DNA of 64,000 bases from Candidatus Thiodiazotropha endolucinida. Its GTDB lineage: Bacteria > Pseudomonadota > Gammaproteobacteria > Chromatiales > Chromatiaceae. Shown piece after piece: positions 16,457-26,676 of the stretch. Every line of letters begins with the position of its first letter. Position 1 is the stretch's first letter. The notes beneath the pieces are model-generated. The model was given only the letters and a program-made list of their open reading frames with translations, was not told the origin of the DNA and made no database searches. Made by a program: the position numbers and the translations under genes. Location: positions 1-64,000 of the forward strand of contig NZ_MARB01000016.1 of the NCBI RefSeq assembly GCF_001715975.1, read 5' to 3'.

Positions 16457-18835
16457 CTACTCTCTAAGATTTGCACCTAAATCATCGCCCAGACGGCTTA
16501 ACACCGTAGCGACCACATCATCAACTTCTTTATCAGTAAGGGTGTGTGATTTTTCCTGTAAAATCAATCCCAATGCGAGACTTTTTCGTCCCGAATCTAT
16601 GTTTTCCCCAGTATAGACATCAAATAACAGTATGTCTGTAATTATTTTGCCTGATACGTCACGAATGAGATTCCTGATTGACTCGAAAGTGACCGATTTG
16701 TCGACAACAATGGCGATATCCCGTCTGATCGAGGGATATTTGGAGAGACTTTCAAAGGCCGGGAGCCTCCCTTGCGCCAGATTATCCAGTTTGATTTCGA
16801 ATACAAAGGTGGCGCCGTTGAGATCGAGCTGTTTCTCGATTTCAGGATGTAACATCCCAATCATGCCGACTTTTTCACCCAATATGGCAATTTCAGCGGT
16901 CTGGCCCGGGTGAAGCGCCGCATGTTCGGCTGCCGCGAAACTGATCCCATCCTGCTGTCCGGTGAGTGAAATAAGCGCCTCAATATCCGCTTTGACGTCA
17001 TAGAAATCGCTACGCCGGCTCTCGCCGCCCCACTGCTCCGGAATGGCGTCTCCCGAGACCAGGCCACCCAATACGCGTTCCTGCCTTATTTCACCATCCT
17101 GCCGGTAGAAACAGAGCCCGGTTTCAAAGATCCGCACCCGCTGCTGCTGCCGTGACTGGTTGTGACGGGCCGTTTGCAACAAACCCGGCCAGGTTGATGT
17201 GCGCATCACCGACATCTCCGCAGAGATCGGATTGGCCAGACGGATACCGCTCTTTTGCGGATCGACCAGGGCTTCAATCTCGGGGCTGACGAAGCTGTAG
17301 GTAATCACCTCCTGGTAGTCGCGACCGACCAACAGCAGCTTGGCCCGATGCAGATCGAAATCGACTTCGGGCCGGTCATGCATCTCCATGGCGGAGAGTC
17401 CGCGATTGGTCGGGATGCGCGCATAACCGTAGATACGTCCAATCTCTTCGATCAGGTCCTCCTCGATGGCGATATCGAAACGGCAGCTGGGGGCCTTCAC
17501 CTGCCATCCCTGATCCGTCTTTTCCAGTTCCATCTCAAGACGGGCAAGGATGTCGCTCACTTCGTCGGCTGCTATCTCGACTCCCAGAACCTTGTTGACC
17601 CGCTGGGTTCTCAGCTCGATAAGTGGGCGCTGCTCGATCTGCTCCTCGTTTGTCACTTCCACCACCGGGCCAGGTTGGCCACCGGCAATTTCGAGCAGCA
17701 GTTCGGTCGCACGCTCCATGGCCTTTGCCTGGAGTTGTGGATCGACACCGCGCTCAAAGCGATGAGATGAATCCGTATGCAGGCCATAGCTTCGGGCCTT
17801 GCCGCTGACGGCTATAGGGGCGAAAAATGCACTCTCCAAGAGGATATGACGGGTCGTATCACACACTGCAGAGTCATCCCCCCCCATAATCCCTGCCAAC
17901 GCCACCGGCTGTTGCGCATCAGCGATCACCAGCGTCTGGTCATCCAGTTCGATCTCCTGACCACCGATCAGCACCAGTTTTTCACCCTGTTCCGCCATGC
18001 GGACACGGATCTTCCCGTCTATCCGTTCCAGGTCAAATCCATGCATCGGCTGGCCCAGTTCAAGCAGCACATAGTTGGTGACATCCACCACGGGCCCCAG
18101 GCTCCGGATATCGCTGCGGCGCAGTCGCTCCCGCATCCACAGGGGGGTCTCCGCATTGACATCCACATCACGCACAACACGGCAGAGATAGCGGGGGCAG
18201 GCGGCATCCGCTTCCAGATCGACTGCGACCCGATCATCGATAGCCGGTGTAACCACCTGCATGACGGGATGGGTTACCGGGCATCGATTGATCACACCAA
18301 CCTCCCTGGCAATCCCTGCCATACCGAGACAATCGCCCCGGTCCGGCGTCAGATCGACATCGATGGCGCTATCCTCAAGCTGCAGAAAGCGCCTGAAATC
18401 CTCGCCAACAGGGGCATCGGCGGGTAACGGCATAATCCCATCGGAACTATCGGCCAGACCCAGTTCACTGGCGGAACAGATCATCCCGAACGACGCCACA
18501 CCCCGTAGTTTCGCTTTCTTGATCTTGAAATCGCCAGGCAGCAGCGCCCCGACGGTGGCGACAGGCACGCGCATGCCCGCTGCCACATTTTTTGCACCAC
18601 AGACGATTTGCAGCGGCTCGCCCTCTCCCACATTCACCGAGCAAACACTGAGTTTGTCCGCATCGGGATGTTGATCGCGACTGAGCACCTCACCGACAAC
18701 CACACCGTTGAATTCGGCGGCCACAGGTTCAACAGAATCGACCTCCAGTCCCGCCATACTTAATTGATTGGCTAACTCCTGAGTGCTTACCGAAGGATCG
18801 ACCCATTCGCGCAACCATGCTTCACTGAATTTCAT
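16457..18835 (-). CDS. pheT: Phenylalanyl-tRNA synthetase beta subunit
   Basis: A 792-residue beta subunit of the alpha2beta2 enzyme. Domains in order: an N-terminal tRNA-binding OB domain (VVVGEVLSRDQHPDADKLSVCSV), B3/B4 editing domain (GIAREVGVINRCP; later ALAGIMGG and SHRFERGVDP), B5, a catalytic-like core with RIFETG, and a C-terminal anticodon-binding FDX-ACB domain (FPSIRRDIAI-like KYPSIRRDIAIVV and SLALGLILQ). Length is normal. It is 15 bases downstream of pheS and co-transcribed. Confidence 0.97.
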   Translation of the reverse strand: MKFSEAWLREWVDPSVSTQELANQLSMAGLEVDSVEPVAAEFNGVVVGEVLSRDQHPDADKLSVCSVNVGEGEPLQIVCGAKNVAAGMRVPVATVGALLPGDFKIKKAKLRGVASFGMICSASELGLADSSDGIMPLPADAPVGEDFRRFLQLEDSAIDVDLTPDRGDCLGMAGIAREVGVINRCPVTHPVMQVVTPAIDDRVAVDLEADAACPRYLCRVVRDVDVNAETPLWMRERLRRSDIRSLGPVVDVTNYVLLELGQPMHGFDLERIDGKIRVRMAEQGEKLVLIGGQEIELDDQTLVIADAQQPVALAGIMGGDDSAVCDTTRHILLESAFFAPIAVSGKARSYGLHTDSSHRFERGVDPQLQAKAMERATELLLEIAGGQPGPVVEVTNEEQIEQRPLIELRTQRVNKVLGVEIAADEVSDILARLEMELEKTDQGWQVKAPSCRFDIAIEEDLIEEIGRIYGYARIPTNRGLSAMEMHDRPEVDFDLHRAKLLLVGRDYQEVITYSFVSPEIEALVDPQKSGIRLANPISAEMSVMRTSTWPGLLQTARHNQSRQQQRVRIFETGLCFYRQDGEIRQERVLGGLVSGDAIPEQWGGESRRSDFYDVKADIEALISLTGQQDGISFAAAEHAALHPGQTAEIAILGEKVGMIGMLHPEIEKQLDLNGATFVFEIKLDNLAQGRLPAFESLSKYPSIRRDIAIVVDKSVTFESIRNLIRDVSGKIITDILLFDVYTGENIDSGRKSLALGLILQEKSHTLTDKEVDDVVATVLSRLGDDLGANLRE

Positions 18836-18850
18836 GACGCTCTATTCACC

Positions 18851-19879
<1,029 letters not shown>

Positions 19880-19915
19880 CTAATAACCTCAAACGAATAA
19901 TACTTTATAAGTTTT

Positions 19916-19991
19916 GAGTTATGCGTTTTTTAGTTTCTGCACTCGCTACACTCGCAATGCTGTTTTGGTAACTTAAAACTAAAAAAACTCA
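19916..19991. repeat. AT-rich inverted repeat upstream of pheS
   Basis: GTTTTTTAGTTT (19925-19936) is the exact reverse complement of 19976-19987, with further partial pairing outward (gagtt/aactc). The loop contains actcgctacactcgcaatgc. It lies in the pheS leader and could be a small repetitive element or a leader structure. Confidence 0.45.
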
Positions 19992-20050
19992 TAGCCCACA
20001 AACTATCAAGGTGACTTCGCACTAAACACTCATCCATGCATGTTTGCGAT

Positions 20051-20085
20051 AAAAAAAGGGAAAAGCCCCAAGGCCTTTCCCTTTT
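20051..20085 (-). terminator. Terminator after rplT
   Basis: On the minus strand a purine-rich arm (aagggaaaggcc) pairs with ggcttttccctt, followed by a T run (A run 20051-20057 on the plus strand). It should end the thrS-infC-rpmI-rplT transcript. A separate 7-bp stem (20100-20106 with 20114-20120) lies between this and the rplT stop. Confidence 0.8.
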
Positions 20086-20132
20086 CTGTGTTTACATTCA
20101 GGCCGGATTCAACCCGGCCTCACGACATGCAC

Positions 20133-20492
20133 TTAGCTGGAAAGAGCGGCCTTGGCCTGTTCTGCCAGCACACTAAATGCCGTTTTGTCGTTAACAGCCA
20201 GATCGGCAAGCATCTTACGGTCGACCTCGATATTGGCCATATGCAAACCGTTGATCATGCGGCTGTAGGAGAGACCGTTTTCACGCGCGCCGGCATTGAT
20301 GCGGGCAATCCAGAGTGCGCGAAACTGGCGCTTTTTCTGGCGACGGTCACGGTATGCGTATTGGCCCGCCTTGATGACCGCCTGTTTGGCGACACGGTAG
20401 ACCTTGCTCCGGGCCCCGTAATAGCCCTTCGCCTCATCTAGCACCTTTTTATGGCGGGTGCGTGCTTGTACACCACGTTTTACTCTTGACAT
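20133..20492 (-). CDS. rplT: 50S ribosomal protein L20
   Basis: A 119-residue L20 of normal length. It begins [18 protein letters not shown] and includes [29 protein letters not shown] and the conserved RINAGAREN. It is an early 23S rRNA binding protein in 50S assembly. In many bacteria it represses its own operon by binding the leader of rpmI. It is 22 bases downstream of rpmI. Confidence 0.98.
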   Translation of the reverse strand: MSRVKRGVQARTRHKKVLDEAKGYYGARSKVYRVAKQAVIKAGQYAYRDRRQKKRQFRALWIARINAGARENGLSYSRMINGLHMANIEVDRKMLADLAVNDKTAFSVLAEQAKAALSS

Positions 20493-20514
20493 TGTTCAGA
20501 TCCGATTCGTTAAC

Positions 20515-20712
20515 TTAGGCGTAAGGCAACATGCGACGGGCGATTGCCACATCGGATTTTGCGATGGCATTGGGGGCACGCAACTGGCGTTTCCGCTTGG
20601 TGCTCTTCTTGGTCAGGATATGACGTCGATGGGAGCAGTTGCGTTTGAATGAACCGGATGAGGTGCGTTTAAACCGCTTGGCCGCACCCCGATTTGTCTT
20701 AATCTTAGGCAT
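20515..20712 (-). CDS. rpmI: 50S ribosomal protein L35
   Basis: A 65-residue L35 of normal length. It begins [15 protein letters not shown] and includes [15 protein letters not shown]. It lies between infC and rplT on the minus strand, 45 bases after infC. This gap is where L20 autoregulation acts in relatives; I cannot confirm the structure by eye. Confidence 0.98.
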   Translation of the reverse strand: MPKIKTNRGAAKRFKRTSSGSFKRNCSHRRHILTKKSTKRKRQLRAPNAIAKSDVAIARRMLPYA

Positions 20713-20757
20713 TGTCTTTAAACTCCGCTATTTGTGACGCTCATCGGCGTCAGAAAG

Positions 20758-21276
20758 TTACTTTTTCTTAGGACTCAGCACCATCACCATTTGGCGGCCC
20801 TCCATGATGGGTTTCTGTTCGATCTGGCCGTAATCGGACAAATCCCGTTCAACCCGTTCAAGAAGTTCCAAACCCAACTCGCGGTGAGCATGCTCACGAC
20901 CGCGGAAACGCATGGTTACCTTGGTCTTGTCCCCATCTTCAAGGAAACGTATCAGGTTGCGCAGTTTTACCTGATAATCCCCTTCGCCTGTCCCTGGCCT
21001 GAATTTGATCTCTTTGATGTGTACCTGTTTCTGCTTCTTTTTGGCGGCCTGCTTCTGCTTCTTCAGTTCAAAAAGAAACTTGCCATAGTCCATGACGCGG
21101 CAAACGGGGGGCTCCCCATTCGGCACGATCTCCACCAAATCCAGTGCGGCCTCCTGAGCGGCTTGTTGAGCCTGTTCTATCGAGACAACACCTACCTGTT
21201 CACCATCAGCTCCTATGAGTCTTACCTCAACAGCTGTTATGTCATCATTAAGGCGGTGCTTTTTTACAGCAGCGAT
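20758..21276 (-). CDS. infC: Translation initiation factor IF-3 (probable ATC start)
   Basis: A 172-residue IF-3 when started at an ATC codon. The N-domain has [17 protein letters not shown] and the linker/C-domain has [31 protein letters not shown] and FRGREHAH. The frame continues upstream to a GTG at 21321, but the extra residues ([12 protein letters not shown]) are unlike IF-3. A clear GGAGG lies eight bases before the ATC that begins [11 protein letters not shown]. Other enterobacterial infC genes begin with ATT, which IF-3 itself discriminates against as autoregulation; the same logic would apply here. Confidence 0.93.
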   Translation of the reverse strand: MAAVKKHRLNDDITAVEVRLIGADGEQVGVVSIEQAQQAAQEAALDLVEIVPNGEPPVCRVMDYGKFLFELKKQKQAAKKKQKQVHIKEIKFRPGTGEGDYQVKLRNLIRFLEDGDKTKVTMRFRGREHAHRELGLELLERVERDLSDYGQIEQKPIMEGRQMVMVLSPKKK

Positions 21277-21314
21277 AACCGGTTCCTCCAAAAAGTCCAA
21301 ACCCGAAAAGTAGA

Positions 21315-21339
21315 AAAGCACCGGATCGACCGGTGCTTT
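21315..21339 (-). terminator. Perfect 10-bp hairpin between thrS and infC
   Basis: The arm 21315-21324 pairs exactly with 21330-21339 around a five-base loop. On the minus strand it starts five bases after the thrS stop and is followed by a short T run. It may act as a partial terminator or processing site separating thrS from infC, and it sits just upstream of the infC ribosome binding site. Confidence 0.55.
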
Positions 21340-21343
21340 ACAC

Positions 21344-23260
21344 TCAGCTCACACGTTGCGTAACTTCAGATTTCATACGATCGATAAAAGCTTCGATTGG
21401 CATAGCGCCAAGATCTTCACCCCCTCGCGTACGAACAGCTACCGTACCCTCTTCCATCTCCCGATCACCGATGACCAGCAGATAGGGCACGCGCATCAAC
21501 GTGTGCTCGCGGATTTTAAAGCCAATTTTCTCATTTCTCAAGTCCGATTCGACTCGAAAACCGTTATCGTGCAAGGATTTGAGGCATTTTTTCACATATT
21601 CGCCCTGCCGATCGGTGATATTCATCAAAACCGCCTGCACCGGAGCGAGCCAGAGCGGCAGCGCGCCGGCATAGTGTTCGATCAGGATTCCGATGAAACG
21701 CTCCAGCGATCCGAGGATCGCCCGATGCAGCATTACAGGCACCTTTTTACTGTTGTCTTCGGCGATATAACTGGCGCCAAGACGCTCAGGCATGGAGAAA
21801 TCGAGCTGGATGGTACCCAACTGCCAGACCCGGCCGAGACAGTCACGCAGGGAGAACTCGATCTTAGGACCATAGAAGGCGCCCTCCCCCGGATGCAGCT
21901 CCCAATCCAGCCCCTGTTGGTTCAACGCCTGTTCAAGTGCTTTCTCAGCTTTATCCCATACTTCATCTGATCCAACACGTTTTTCAGGGCGGGTGGAAAG
22001 TATCACCATAACCTCATCGAAACCGAAATCCTTGTAGACTTCCAGCAGCAGATCATTGAAGGCCTGCACTTCTCCGAGTATCTGTTCTTCGCTACAGAAG
22101 ATATGCGCGTCGTCCTGTACGAAGTTACGCACCCGCATCAGGCCATGCAGGGTACCCGAAGGCTCGTTGCGATGGCAGGAACCGAACTCCGCCAGCCGAA
22201 AGGGCAGATCCCGGTAGCTCTTCAGACCGTGGTTGTAGATCTGAATATGCGCCGGACAGTTCATCGGTTTGATGGCGTAGGTCCGGTCATCGGTTTCGGT
22301 CGTGAAGATATCGTCGCGAAACTTCTCCCAATGACCCGATTTCTCCCACAGGGTACGGTCGATCACCTGGGGTGTATACACCTCCTGGTAACCGTGATCA
22401 TTCAACTTATCGCGGATATATTGCTGAATCACCAGGTAGATCCGCCAGCCTTTGTCGTGCCAGAAGGCCATGCCGGGGGCCTCTTCCTGAGTGTGGAAGA
22501 GATCCTGGGCCTTGCCTATCTTGCGATGATCCCGCTTCTCCGCCTCTTCCAGCCGGTGCAGATAGGTCTTCAGCTCCTTTTTGTCGCGCCAGGCGGTGCC
22601 GTAGATGCGTTGTAACATCTCGTTGTTGGAGTCGCCCCGCCAATAGGCGCCCGCCACCTTCATCAGTTTGAATCCCTTGCCCAGCATGCCGGTACTGGGC
22701 AGATGGGGGCCACGGCAGACATCGAACCAGTCACCCTGGCGGTAGACCGAAACCTCCTCGCCTTCCGGGATGAATTCCTTGATGATCTCCACCTTGTATT
22801 TCTCACCGATGGAGTCGAATGTCCGTATCGCCTCCTCCCTGTCCCACACCTCCCGCTGCAGCGGCAGATTGCGCTTGACGATTTCATGCATGCGCTGTTC
22901 GATCTTCTTCAGATCATCCGGCGTGAAGGCCTCATCGCGGGCAAAGTCATAATAGAATCCATCCTCGATGGCGGGACCGATGGTGACCTGGGTACCCGGA
23001 TAGAGTTCCTGTACCGCCTGCGCCATGACATGGGCGGCGTCGTGACGGATCAATTCTAGCGCCTCATCGTCACGGCTGGTGACGATGGCAACTTCGCAAT
23101 CCTTCTCGACTAGAAAAGAGGTATCGACCAGGCGACCGTCGACCCGGCCGGCCAGGGCAGCCTTGGCGAGTCCGGGACCGATATCCGCGGCGATCTCATA
23201 GACTGTCACCGCTTGATCGAATTCACGTTGGGAACCATCGGGGAGAGAGATAACGGGCAT
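21344..23260 (-). CDS. thrS: Threonyl-tRNA synthetase
   Basis: A 638-residue class II synthetase. An N-terminal TGS domain ([20 protein letters not shown]) leads to the editing domain with the [11 protein letters not shown] zinc-type motif. The catalytic core has motif 2 around [19 protein letters not shown] and the zinc-ligand cysteine in [14 protein letters not shown]. The C-terminal anticodon-binding domain includes LPLWLAPVQ and [10 protein letters not shown]. Length is normal. It heads the thrS-infC-rpmI-rplT block and is preceded by a terminator-like hairpin in its leader. Confidence 0.98.
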   Translation of the reverse strand: MPVISLPDGSQREFDQAVTVYEIAADIGPGLAKAALAGRVDGRLVDTSFLVEKDCEVAIVTSRDDEALELIRHDAAHVMAQAVQELYPGTQVTIGPAIEDGFYYDFARDEAFTPDDLKKIEQRMHEIVKRNLPLQREVWDREEAIRTFDSIGEKYKVEIIKEFIPEGEEVSVYRQGDWFDVCRGPHLPSTGMLGKGFKLMKVAGAYWRGDSNNEMLQRIYGTAWRDKKELKTYLHRLEEAEKRDHRKIGKAQDLFHTQEEAPGMAFWHDKGWRIYLVIQQYIRDKLNDHGYQEVYTPQVIDRTLWEKSGHWEKFRDDIFTTETDDRTYAIKPMNCPAHIQIYNHGLKSYRDLPFRLAEFGSCHRNEPSGTLHGLMRVRNFVQDDAHIFCSEEQILGEVQAFNDLLLEVYKDFGFDEVMVILSTRPEKRVGSDEVWDKAEKALEQALNQQGLDWELHPGEGAFYGPKIEFSLRDCLGRVWQLGTIQLDFSMPERLGASYIAEDNSKKVPVMLHRAILGSLERFIGILIEHYAGALPLWLAPVQAVLMNITDRQGEYVKKCLKSLHDNGFRVESDLRNEKIGFKIREHTLMRVPYLLVIGDREMEEGTVAVRTRGGEDLGAMPIEAFIDRMKSEVTQRVS

Positions 23261-23308
23261 ATTACTTCCTCATCAGTGGTGGCCCATACGAGAGGCCACT
23301 TGAAAACT

Positions 23309-23334
23309 AAAAAAGCCGGCGCCTTGGGGCCGGC
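23309..23334 (-). terminator. Leader terminator or attenuator upstream of thrS
   Basis: On the minus strand GCCGGC pairs with GCCGGC around eight bases, immediately followed by TTTTTT. It lies about 50 bases before the thrS start. No upstream same-strand gene needs it, so it may be an attenuator. Just upstream, caatcc and ggattg form another small hairpin. I found no T-box motif. Confidence 0.55.
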
Positions 23335-23635
23335 CCTATGATGTCGGACAATCCAAATGGACGGATTGTGCAGTCCGGCACGGCCCGTCTCCAGACCATT
23401 CGATTCCATATCCATGTTAGTTATCATGAAATCAAAGGCTTATCGGGCAATGCCAATTGCAGGCGAAGTCTAATACAGTCCCACGCGGCAAGTCAAAGCC
23501 AGGATACCGGCGGAGAGGACCCCGTCATACTGTCACCATTCCCAACGATTGACAGCCCACCCATCCTGCAAACCGCTTCACTCTTTAATATATGCCCTAC
23601 GTAGGATATAGCCCACCACACCAAACACCCTGTAA

Positions 23636-23872
23636 AAGCAGAAACTACTTCCTAATCACCAACACATCAAGAAAACAGTTAAATTTCTGATTCATCCTCG
23701 ATACCATGTCATCGATGCGCTCTTTCTCCTTTTATTCTCCCAGACTAAAAGCATCAACCTACTAGTCAACAACCAATTTACGAAAAATCCGGAGATAGCA
23801 GGCAAGTTGCCCGATCCCTACAAGCAGGGTGCTTTGGTCACATATATGGAAACCTGGATAGATGACTGGTAA
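23636..23872 (+). other. Open frame without a usual start codon
   Basis: A 78-codon open stretch runs between two stops and reads protein-like (FLIHPRYHVIDALFLLLFSQ, then a tail ending METWIDDW), but it has no ATG, GTG or TTG near its beginning and no RBS I can see. It could be a remnant or chance. The rest of 23430-24108, a gap of about 680 bases, is AT-rich and contains several short gcaggcaagttgcc-like repeats but no supported gene. Confidence 0.2.
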
Positions 23873-24108
23873 GCACATGAGAAAAAGAGTAAATATAAGG
23901 ACCAACAGGGAGGTTTTTTCTAATCCAACACCTCCCCTTACTGCAACTTGCAGGCAAATTGCAGGATTATTTTCGTGCAGTTTTTATTGGCTGGTTATAA
24001 GGCATGTTGCCTGTTGAATACAGAAATAGGTGGGATAGGAGGTAAGTTGCCTTCTACTTCAATGTTATGCACATTACCTTAAGCGGAGGCTAGTAGTAGA
24101 TAGAAAAC

Positions 24109-24732
24109 ATGACTGAGGATTACTGGGGCAGATTTTCCGAAACCTACGACCGGAATCAGGAGTACGTTGTAGGGAGGGAACTCCTCGACGAGATCACCGG
24201 CGAGTTGAATCAACTTGCGGAACTGGGTGAAGTAGTGGAGTTCGGTTGTGGTACAGGATACTTCACGGTAGCAATTACCGAGAAGAGTACGAGCGTCCTG
24301 GCCACGGACCTCTCGGACAATCTTCTGGAGGCAGCAAAGACTCGTTTGCGGGACCATCCGGAAGTCACAGTTCAGAAAGAGGATTGCCTGGAAACATCGC
24401 TTATGCCTGAGTCATGCAACAGCGTCTTCATGGCCAATCTGGTTCACGTGCTCGCGACCCCTGCCAAGGCGCTTGAGGAAAGCAGTCGGATTCTTAGGAG
24501 CGGGGGACGGATTGTGATTGTGACATTCACAGGTCACGGTATGAGTCTGTGGCAGAAGATCAAGATGGGCGTGAGGTTCGCCAAGACCTGGGGGAAACCC
24601 CCTCCAAACATTCGTTCTTTCTCCCCGGAGGACGTTGAATCTATGCTTCAGGAGACAGGCTTCGTCGTCGAGCAGTCGAAGCTCATTGGCAATCGAACAA
24701 AGGCTCTTTTCGTCGTGGGCAGAAAGGGCTGA
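24109..24732 (+). CDS. Class I SAM-dependent methyltransferase
   Basis: A 207-residue methyltransferase of the Methyltransf_11 type. Motif I is EFGCGTGYF (about residues 44-52), the acidic residue after strand 2 is in LATDLSDNLLEAAK, motif post-I is near KEDCLETSL, and LEESSRILRSGGRIVIVTF is the late motif. The substrate is unknown. It ends one base before the start of the SDR gene, so the two form a unit. Together they lie in an accessory islet just upstream of an attC-like site. Confidence 0.85.
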   Translation: MTEDYWGRFSETYDRNQEYVVGRELLDEITGELNQLAELGEVVEFGCGTGYFTVAITEKSTSVLATDLSDNLLEAAKTRLRDHPEVTVQKEDCLETSLMPESCNSVFMANLVHVLATPAKALEESSRILRSGGRIVIVTFTGHGMSLWQKIKMGVRFAKTWGKPPPNIRSFSPEDVESMLQETGFVVEQSKLIGNRTKALFVVGRKG

Positions 24733-24733
24733 T

Positions 24734-25591
24734 ATGAAAAGAATTTTATTGGCAGGATCAACGGGGTACTTGGGAGTCTATATTGCAAAGGAACTTCAAC
24801 AACGATCCTGCTTTTTTAAGGCTATTGCTCGAAACCCAGAAAAACTTGAGCAAAATGGTATTAAAGCCAATGAAATGCTTAAGGCTAAACTGACTGATCC
24901 AGATTCCATCAAAGAGTGCTGTAAAGGTATCGATATTGTTATTTCAACTGTTGGTATCACAAAACAAAAAGATGGTCTCACCTATATGGATGTAGATTAT
25001 CAAGCCAATATGAATTTGCTGAAAGAGGCCAAAAAAAGTGGAGTTAAGAAATTTATTTATATTTCAGTCCTAAATGGTGAAAAGCTACGAAATTTAAAAA
25101 TCTGCGACGCAAAAGAGCTGTTTGTTGAGCAGTTGAAACAGTCAGGGATGAATTATTGTATTGTTCGTCCAAATGGATTTTTCTCTGATATGTCAGAATT
25201 TTTTAAAATGGCAAAAAAAGGAAGAATATATCTTTTCGGAAAAGGAAAGTTTAAAGCGAATCCTATACATGGAGAAGATTTGGCATCTTTTTGCGTAGAT
25301 GCTATCGATAAACCTGATACAGAAGTTGAAATAGGTGGCCCCGAAACTCTCACTCAAAATGAGATTGCATCGATAGCCTTTGAGGTTTTGGGTAATAAAC
25401 CGAAAATAACTCATATTCCAGATTGGATAAGGATTGCTATCCTCAAACTGGTCAGGTCACTTACTGGAAGCAAGGTTTATGGACCAGTTGAATTTTTCAT
25501 GACAGTCATGGCAATGGATATGCTTGCCCCTGAATATGGTAAGCACAATTTAAAAGAATATTTTACTAAGTTGAATAGCGCAAATGCATAA
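24734..25591 (+). CDS. Atypical SDR / NmrA-like NAD(P)-binding protein
   Basis: A 285-residue NAD(P)-binding protein with an N-terminal Rossmann motif LLAGSTGYLGVYIAKEL and the partial motifs DIVISTVGITKQKDG and YISVLNG. The true start is the ATG at 24734 (MKRILLAG), one base after the methyltransferase stop; the longer frame is a shadow. The codon use is strikingly AT-rich compared with neighbours (many AAA, ATT, TTT codons), pointing to transfer. Related proteins include complex I 39-kDa-like and NmrA-type SDRs; the substrate is unknown. Its stop overlaps an attC-like site. Confidence 0.85.
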   Translation: MKRILLAGSTGYLGVYIAKELQQRSCFFKAIARNPEKLEQNGIKANEMLKAKLTDPDSIKECCKGIDIVISTVGITKQKDGLTYMDVDYQANMNLLKEAKKSGVKKFIYISVLNGEKLRNLKICDAKELFVEQLKQSGMNYCIVRPNGFFSDMSEFFKMAKKGRIYLFGKGKFKANPIHGEDLASFCVDAIDKPDTEVEIGGPETLTQNEIASIAFEVLGNKPKITHIPDWIRIAILKLVRSLTGSKVYGPVEFFMTVMAMDMLAPEYGKHNLKEYFTKLNSANA

Positions 25592-25659
25592 CAAGCAAAT
25601 TAAGCGCACACTGCGTTCACTGGACGCACTACGCGCGCCGCTTATTCAAAACGTTCGGC
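25586..25659 (+). other. attC-like integron recombination site
   Basis: A 74-base imperfect palindrome follows the SDR gene and overlaps its stop codon. The left end has GCATAAC (inverse core) and the right end GTTCGGC (core, one base off the usual GTTRRRY). Inner arms AATTAAGCG and CGCTTATT pair with one bulge, and the centre has the hairpin tgcgt/acgca. A similar core, GTTATGC, occurs at 24064-24070 before the methyltransferase gene. The layout of gene, stop and site is that of an integron cassette. No integrase is in the window. Confidence 0.45.
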
Positions 25660-25686
25660 AGCACATATGTCAGGAGAGCAGAGAAA

Positions 25687-26676
25687 TTGACAACATCTCG
25701 CCGATTATGGTGGCGTAATTGTGCCCTGCAGGCTGATTCGGAAATCATGTCCATCGATGGAATGGAGGACCGTCTTGCTCCCATTGGCGCGAACGTATCG
25801 AAGATTCGGGAACTCATTTCCAGTCTCGAACTGTGCCATCACAAGGCCGATCGATGGGTCTACAACATTGTGGAGGCGATCGGTACAGGAGAGACAGCAA
25901 AAGGGTTAGGTTCCCGATTATGCGGTCAACAGCACACCAGTGAAACAGTGTGGCAAAATGTCTGTGCCGCCCTTTCAGTGTGGTGTGCAGGATCCCCGAG
26001 TACAAAGGTTGATTTGCCCGTTGGCACCATCCCGGCGGCTCAATTCCTTACTTGCCTTGGGGAGCGTTCGCCGTTGAAAGAGTGGCAAGTACAAAGGGTG
26101 ATTGAGAAAATCCGCAGTCTGATCCATTGGCCGCGGTCTTGTGAAGATCCAGCAGCGCAGTACGTGTGGATCCTCATGAGCGTGGGCGAGTATGAATTCT
26201 CTTACCTTAACCAGTGCCCGGATCAGTATAAGGAACACGAAGATTTCTGGTGGATGACAGTTCACACCATGATTCATGACACTGAAAATGGTGGCAAGGC
26301 CGATCTCTCATTGGCCCTCGCCATCGACATGCTTTGGCCATGTCACTGGCGGTTTGTGGAGAATCTCCGAATTGTTCTTGACGCGATTGGCGGGAAGCTC
26401 AATCCAGAGAAGCCATTTGCAGCCTGTGGCAGGAACATATCCTTGTTACCGATTCGCCACCGGATGGAGATTGTTTCCAATACCCTAAAGGTCTTTTATA
26501 GCGCCGCGGATTCGGACCGGGAAGTGGCTAAAGACTTACTGGTGCTGCTTGGTAAACCTACGGCAGTAAAGAAATGGCTTGCCGCCTCTCTGGACAAGAC
26601 GATAAGGCTTCAACTGAACCCGCCGGCCGATCTTAGAGCGATTTATGCCTTGTCCGGGCCTGAGTGGATAAAATAA
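25687..26676 (+). CDS. Hypothetical protein
   Basis: A 329-residue protein that I do not recognise. It could start at TTG 25687 or at the ATG 25747 (MSIDGMEDRLAPIG, about 309 residues); no strong RBS decides. It is soluble-looking, with no signal peptide or membrane segment, and relatively rich in Trp and Cys (VWQNVCAALSVWC, MLWPCHWRF). It follows the attC-like site and has a base composition like the chromosome rather than the AT-rich SDR gene. Confidence 0.6.
   Translation: MTTSRRLWWRNCALQADSEIMSIDGMEDRLAPIGANVSKIRELISSLELCHHKADRWVYNIVEAIGTGETAKGLGSRLCGQQHTSETVWQNVCAALSVWCAGSPSTKVDLPVGTIPAAQFLTCLGERSPLKEWQVQRVIEKIRSLIHWPRSCEDPAAQYVWILMSVGEYEFSYLNQCPDQYKEHEDFWWMTVHTMIHDTENGGKADLSLALAIDMLWPCHWRFVENLRIVLDAIGGKLNPEKPFAACGRNISLLPIRHRMEIVSNTLKVFYSAADSDREVAKDLLVLLGKPTAVKKWLAASLDKTIRLQLNPPADLRAIYALSGPEWIK

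Noticed and set aside
19900-19995. Phe-codon-rich leader peptide before pheS as in E. coli pheM
   Set aside because: A recount of the A run gives only one Phe codon in the candidate frame (MSFLVLSYQ...). No GC terminator follows, so the inverted repeat is better treated as a repeat or simple leader structure.
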